From Candidatus Sumerlaeota bacterium (GTDB lineage: Bacteria > Sumerlaeota > Sumerlaeia > JAFGJS01), in contig JAFGJS010000061.1 of NCBI GenBank assembly GCA_016928995.1, positions 1 through 33,567 on the forward strand: a stretch of 33,567 nt of DNA, written 5' to 3'. The notes beneath the pieces were generated by a model. It saw only the letters and a list, made by a program, of their open reading frames with translations. It made no database searches and was not told the origin of the DNA. A program made the translations under genes and the position numbers. The stretch's first letter is position 1; each line of letters opens with the position of its first letter. Shown here one piece after another: positions 30,392 through 33,567 of this stretch.

Positions 30392-32202
30392 AAACCTGGC
30401 GCGCGCCGGTTCTGATGGCTGTGTTGTTCTTGCTTACGCTGGCGGCATGGCAGGCGGACGAGCACATGCTCGACCGCAAGACCGTGCGGCGCGACGAGAC
30501 GTCGCTCGTGCTGGGCATGAGCGGCCGCGAGATCACGCGCCTGCGCCTGAAGAACCGCTTCGGCGAAATGGAAGTCCGGCGCGTGGGGCCGTTCGACGAC
30601 CGCAAATGGGAATTGACCGCGCCGGAGCAGGCGCCGGGAGACTTCGACGCCATCGCCGTGATCTTGCAGAACCTCGCCTTCGCCCGGCGGGAAAACGCCT
30701 TCCCCGTCACAGGCAACGTGGCGTTGGAAAATTACGGCCTGCACGATCCCGGCGCCGTGGCGGAGTTCGAGGATGAATCGGGCGCCGTGCGCACGCTGAT
30801 CGTCGGCGACCGCGCCTCGACCGGCAATTACTATGCGCAAATCCAAGGCGAAGACGAAATCTTCATGCTGAGCGATTACGCGCGCAATCATCTGGACAAA
30901 ACGCCGTATCAGCTGCGCTTCAAGCGGGTGTTCGCCTTTGACGTGGAGCGCGCGCGATGGATTCAGCTGCGCGGTCCAGACAGCGTGCTGATCTTCATGC
31001 GCGACGAAACGGGCGGCGAGTGGCGCTTGACCGAGCCGATGGATTATCCTTGCGATCAACAGCGCGTGAAGAACCTGCTGCTGGCGCTGAGCAATCTGCC
31101 CGCCGTGGACTTCGCCGAGTCGGGCGCCAATCCACAAGACGAAAACTTCGGTCTGGATTCGCCGCATTATCGCGCGCGAGTGCGGCTCGAACCGGAAAAC
31201 GGCGAACAGCCAGAAGAAATCGAAATTCGTTTTGGCGCGAGAACAAAGGAAGATGAAAATCTGCGCTGGGCCGCGTGCAGCCTGAATGATTATATCGTGA
31301 AGGCGTATCAGAAGCATATCGACAACATCTTTCAACCGGCGGAGTATTACCGGCGGCGTCAGTTGTTCACGATGCAATTGGATGAGCTCGGCCGCGTCGA
31401 ATCACAGGGGCGCGGTGAGGCGCGCTTCACCTTGCGGAAAAACAGCGAAGGCAATTGGAGCATGATCGGCCAGCCCGATCAGCCCATCGACGCGGAGGAA
31501 ATTCAGCGGCGCTTCAGCGGCATGCTCGCGCTCCAGGTCAAGGATTTTGCGGCGGACAATGTGCAACCGGATGAACTGGCGCAATACGAGCTGAATGAGC
31601 CGCGCTTGACCCTGATCGCCACGAACACTACCGGCACGCTGAAGCAGACGCTGCAAATCGGCGCGCTGACCGAGGACAAAGGCGCGATTTACGCGCGCAT
31701 GGCGGAGCAGCCGCGGACCGTGTTCACACTATCATTGTTCGATCCGCAAAAGATCTACTGGGTCGAGTCCGACTTCTTTCTCAAGCGCATCTTCGATGTG
31801 AAGCCGGAGCAGCTCGCGCGCCTCGAAATCAAGGGCCAGCGGGAAAGCCGGATCATCATCGAACGCAAAGAAAAACTCTGGAAGGTGCGCATGAACACGG
31901 AAAGCGCTGAGCGCAACATGCCCACGGAGCGCGTGGATGAATTCCTGCGCCAGCTTTGCGACATACGCTATGCCATCCAAATCTCCCGGCTGCCGATCGA
32001 TGTGCAAGGCTTCGAGGCCTCGCCGATGACGATCCTGGGGTATGACGATGCGGGAGAGCGGATTCTCTCGCTGGAGCGCGGCGACGCGCAACTCGACGAA
32101 TATTTCTTCCGCGCCGATGAAAAGCGGCTGTATCGCGTGAAAGACTACCAGTACCAGCCGCTGGCCGAAGCTTTGCGCAACGCGTTGACATCGCCGCAAT
32201 AA
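30388..32202 (+). CDS. DUF4340-domain protein
   Basis: A 604-residue protein beginning at 30388 with GAGGAGG 9 nt upstream; the longer open frame back to 30151 overlaps the GldG-like gene and is not used. One N-terminal membrane helix (VLMAVLFLLTLAAWQ) anchors an exported body of repeated beta-rich DUF4340 units, each with a segment like MEVRRVGPFDDRKWELTAPE, FTLRKNSEGNWSMIGQPDQP or IIERKEKLWKVRMN, plus YGLHDPGAVAEFE, FGLDSPHYRARV and ELNEPRLTLIA. It overlaps the GldG stop by 4 nt. DUF4340 proteins regularly follow gldG-like genes, so it is probably a further periplasmic part of the same complex. No enzymatic motif is evident. Confidence 0.88.
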   Translation: MKTWRAPVLMAVLFLLTLAAWQADEHMLDRKTVRRDETSLVLGMSGREITRLRLKNRFGEMEVRRVGPFDDRKWELTAPEQAPGDFDAIAVILQNLAFARRENAFPVTGNVALENYGLHDPGAVAEFEDESGAVRTLIVGDRASTGNYYAQIQGEDEIFMLSDYARNHLDKTPYQLRFKRVFAFDVERARWIQLRGPDSVLIFMRDETGGEWRLTEPMDYPCDQQRVKNLLLALSNLPAVDFAESGANPQDENFGLDSPHYRARVRLEPENGEQPEEIEIRFGARTKEDENLRWAACSLNDYIVKAYQKHIDNIFQPAEYYRRRQLFTMQLDELGRVESQGRGEARFTLRKNSEGNWSMIGQPDQPIDAEEIQRRFSGMLALQVKDFAADNVQPDELAQYELNEPRLTLIATNTTGTLKQTLQIGALTEDKGAIYARMAEQPRTVFTLSLFDPQKIYWVESDFFLKRIFDVKPEQLARLEIKGQRESRIIIERKEKLWKVRMNTESAERNMPTERVDEFLRQLCDIRYAIQISRLPIDVQGFEASPMTILGYDDAGERILSLERGDAQLDEYFFRADEKRLYRVKDYQYQPLAEALRNALTSPQ

Positions 32203-32316
32203 CGCTTCGTCCAGCGCGCAACGCAACCGCGTGTTCATTCCGCTCAACTTCAACCGGCTTGATGCGCCCATTGGATCATGCCATAAAAATCCAATCTTGA
32301 ATCAATCAGGGCGGTT

Positions 32317-33183
32317 ATGAATCTGAACGACGCGCAATATTGCGGAGAACCTTTCTTCTCTTTCGAGTTTTATCCTCCCCAGACCGACCATGGAGAAATC
32401 CTGCTCCGTGAAGCGGCGCTGGAACTGGCCGAGTTAGGCCCCGCTTTTTTTTCCATGACCTACGGCGCCGGAGGCAGCACACGCGGCAAGACCGTCGTGC
32501 TGGCGTATTACTTGCAGGGCTTGACGCAGGTGGACACGGTCTGCCACTTGACCTGCGTGGGGCAAAGCAAGGACGAAGTGCGTGGCGTGCTGCGCGACAT
32601 CGAACTGCTCGGTATGCGCAACGTGCTGGCGCTGCGCGGCGATCCGCCGCAAGGCAAGGAAGACTGGCAGCCCCATCCAGACGGCTTTCAATACGCCAGC
32701 GAACTCATCGAGGAAATCAAGCATCGCGGCACGCAGCTTTCCATCGGCGTGGCCGGTTTTCCAGAAAAGCATCCCGATTCGCCGGATCGGGAAAGCGACC
32801 TGAAGTGGATGAAACGTAAAATCGACTGCGGCGCCGACGCCGTGATTACGCAGCTCTTTTTCGATAACCGCGACTATTTCCGCTACGTGGAGGATCTGCG
32901 CGCAATGGGCGTCGAGACGCCGGTCATCCCCGGCATCCTGCCCGTGCAGAGTGTGAGCAAGTTGCGCCGTTTCTGCGATCTGTGCCAGGCCCGCATTCCG
33001 GATGCGATGAACGAAGAACTCAGCCAATACGAAAACGACGACGAAGCCTGTCGCGAGTATGGCGTTCGCTACGCCGTCCGTCAAATCGCCGAATTGCTCG
33101 AAAACGGCGCGCCTGGAGTCCATCTCTATTGTCTGAATAAATCCTGGTCCGCACGGCGTATTTTCGCGGAACTGAAAATGTGA
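32317..33183 (+). CDS. metF: Methylenetetrahydrofolate reductase
   Basis: A 288-residue FAD enzyme reducing 5,10-methylene-THF to 5-methyl-THF for methionine synthesis. SFEFYPPQ at 15-22 includes Glu17, the proton donor position, and ALRGDPP includes Asp109 near the flavin. MTYGAGGSTRGKTV, HLTCVGQ, GVAGFPEKHP, ITQLFFDN, GILPVQS and GVHLYCLNKS complete the family's conserved blocks, and length is standard for the bacterial type. GGGCGG lies before the ATG. It is monocistronic, 114 bp after the DUF4340 gene; I see no SAM or cobalamin riboswitch upstream. folE at 16.5 kb serves the same cofactor but is not linked. Confidence 0.95.
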   Translation: MNLNDAQYCGEPFFSFEFYPPQTDHGEILLREAALELAELGPAFFSMTYGAGGSTRGKTVVLAYYLQGLTQVDTVCHLTCVGQSKDEVRGVLRDIELLGMRNVLALRGDPPQGKEDWQPHPDGFQYASELIEEIKHRGTQLSIGVAGFPEKHPDSPDRESDLKWMKRKIDCGADAVITQLFFDNRDYFRYVEDLRAMGVETPVIPGILPVQSVSKLRRFCDLCQARIPDAMNEELSQYENDDEACREYGVRYAVRQIAELLENGAPGVHLYCLNKSWSARRIFAELKM

Positions 33184-33263
33184 TCCGTAGTAGACAACTG
33201 TATACGTTTGTATCCTGGCGCCGGTTCGAGGCGGAGCGGAGCAGCGCAGCTTTCGCGTCGGGT

Positions 33264-33466
33264 GCATTTCAACTTTATCCGGCGTCTTTTCTTGCTCTTG
33301 CTCCTGCTCTGCTTATCAACCTTTTCATGCATCCGTTGATTTTTCCCACGCAGTGTCAACTATTTGAATCCCAATTCTAAACCTGGATGCCAGAATCCGA
33401 TTGAGAGCAAGAGCAAGAGCGAGAGCGAGAGCAAGAGTCAAATACACAAAATCCGGACATGCTTGA
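33264..33466 (+). repeat. GAGCAA-arm dispersed element, copy B (203 bp)
   Basis: The left arm has CTTGCTCTTGCTCCTGCTCT at 33291-33310 and the right arm runs from GAGAGCAAGAGC (33403) to 33440. It matches copy A at 17228-17430 in order and orientation from the GCATTT start to the CTTGA end, with the loop more diverged than the arms and the right arm one hexamer longer. It fills the gap between metF and the gene that ends at 33499. Confidence 0.85.
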
Positions 33467-33498
33467 GAAGCGCGCCCTGCGCATCGGGCGCATCTTGA

Positions 33499-33567
33499 TC
33501 AAGCTACCAAGCGTTCGCTCCAGATTTCGTCCCAGTCGTCGTTTCTTCGCGCGAGTTCGAGCAGCAA
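33499..33567 (-). CDS. 3' end of an unidentified gene (runs off the window)
   Basis: The last 69 bases on the minus strand give an open frame of 22 residues, LLLELARRNDDWDEIWSERL, then VA, and a stop at 33499. The codon use and the helix-like, charged sequence look genuine. The bulk of the gene lies beyond the window, so no function can be offered. Confidence 0.45.
   Translation of the reverse strand: MLLELARRNDDWDEIWSERLVA

Overview
The window (about 57% GC by eye, with AT-rich gaps) looks like chromosomal sequence of an uncultured or little-studied diderm (Gram-negative-type) bacterium. The diderm reading rests on two lipoboxed proteins (one LolA/DUF4292-like), an ABC-2 permease of the O-antigen/polysaccharide-export type, and GldA/F/G-DUF4340 genes. 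The mixture of Gld-type ABC modules, a solitary four-helix-bundle gene and many dispersed intergenic palindromic repeats recalls candidate-phylum genomes of the PVC/FCB/Sumerlaeota/Hydrogenedentota sort. No rRNA or marker gene fixes the phylum, so this is inference only.

Layout. 1-1.7 kb: AT-rich, with a SUKH (SMI1/KNR4)-like gene and a DUF2007/zinc-ribbon gene, both on minus. 1.9-5.6 kb: plus-strand metabolic genes thiE, a sulfotransferase, fumC, and a uracil-DNA-glycosylase-family gene coupled to fumC by a GTGA overlap. 5.6-6.3 kb: repeat-filled gap. 6.3-10.3 kb: outer-membrane lipoprotein (plus), then on minus a twin-receiver response regulator, a polysaccharide-type ABC permease and an FHA-GAF protein. 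10.5-16.4 kb: a minus-strand ABC operon (large membrane protein > ATPase > permease), interrupted exactly in the ATPase-permease gap by a 0.6-kb element that encodes a four-helix-bundle (23S rRNA-intervening-sequence type) protein between 53-nt inverted arms. 16.5-19.9 kb: folE, then yhbY with a polytopic GT-C-like membrane protein. 20-24.4 kb: small secreted NTF2-like protein, ferredoxin, CDP-alcohol phosphatidyltransferase, a small unknown protein, a CBM9-like lipoprotein, a pseudopilin remnant and fabG. 24.5-26.8 kb: chemoreceptor with a possible sigma-28-type promoter. 27-32.2 kb: a tightly packed gldA-gldF-gldG-DUF4340 operon. 32.3-33.2 kb: metF. The window ends in a repeat and the 3' end of another minus-strand gene.

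The most interesting signal is a set of intergenic elements that share one architecture: inverted arms made of short tandem repeats around a central loop. The arms are heptamer AGGGTCT-type at 12124-12726, GAGCAA hexamers at 17228-17430 and 33264-33466 (plus a probable tail at the window start), GAGTAC hexamers at 5832-5932, and CACAGAGA-like units at 1738-1825 and 23009-23077. Only the 12-kb copy carries a gene. It resembles the intervening sequences of 23S rRNA (palindromic ends around an S23-type four-helix-bundle ORF) but sits inside a protein-coding operon. I propose that it is an IVS-like mobile RNA/DNA element and that the ORF-less copies are its non-autonomous relatives. A second class of compact structured repeats (64-bp cloverleaf at 24462-24525; 64/63-bp repeat at 5705 and 20571) also occupies gaps.
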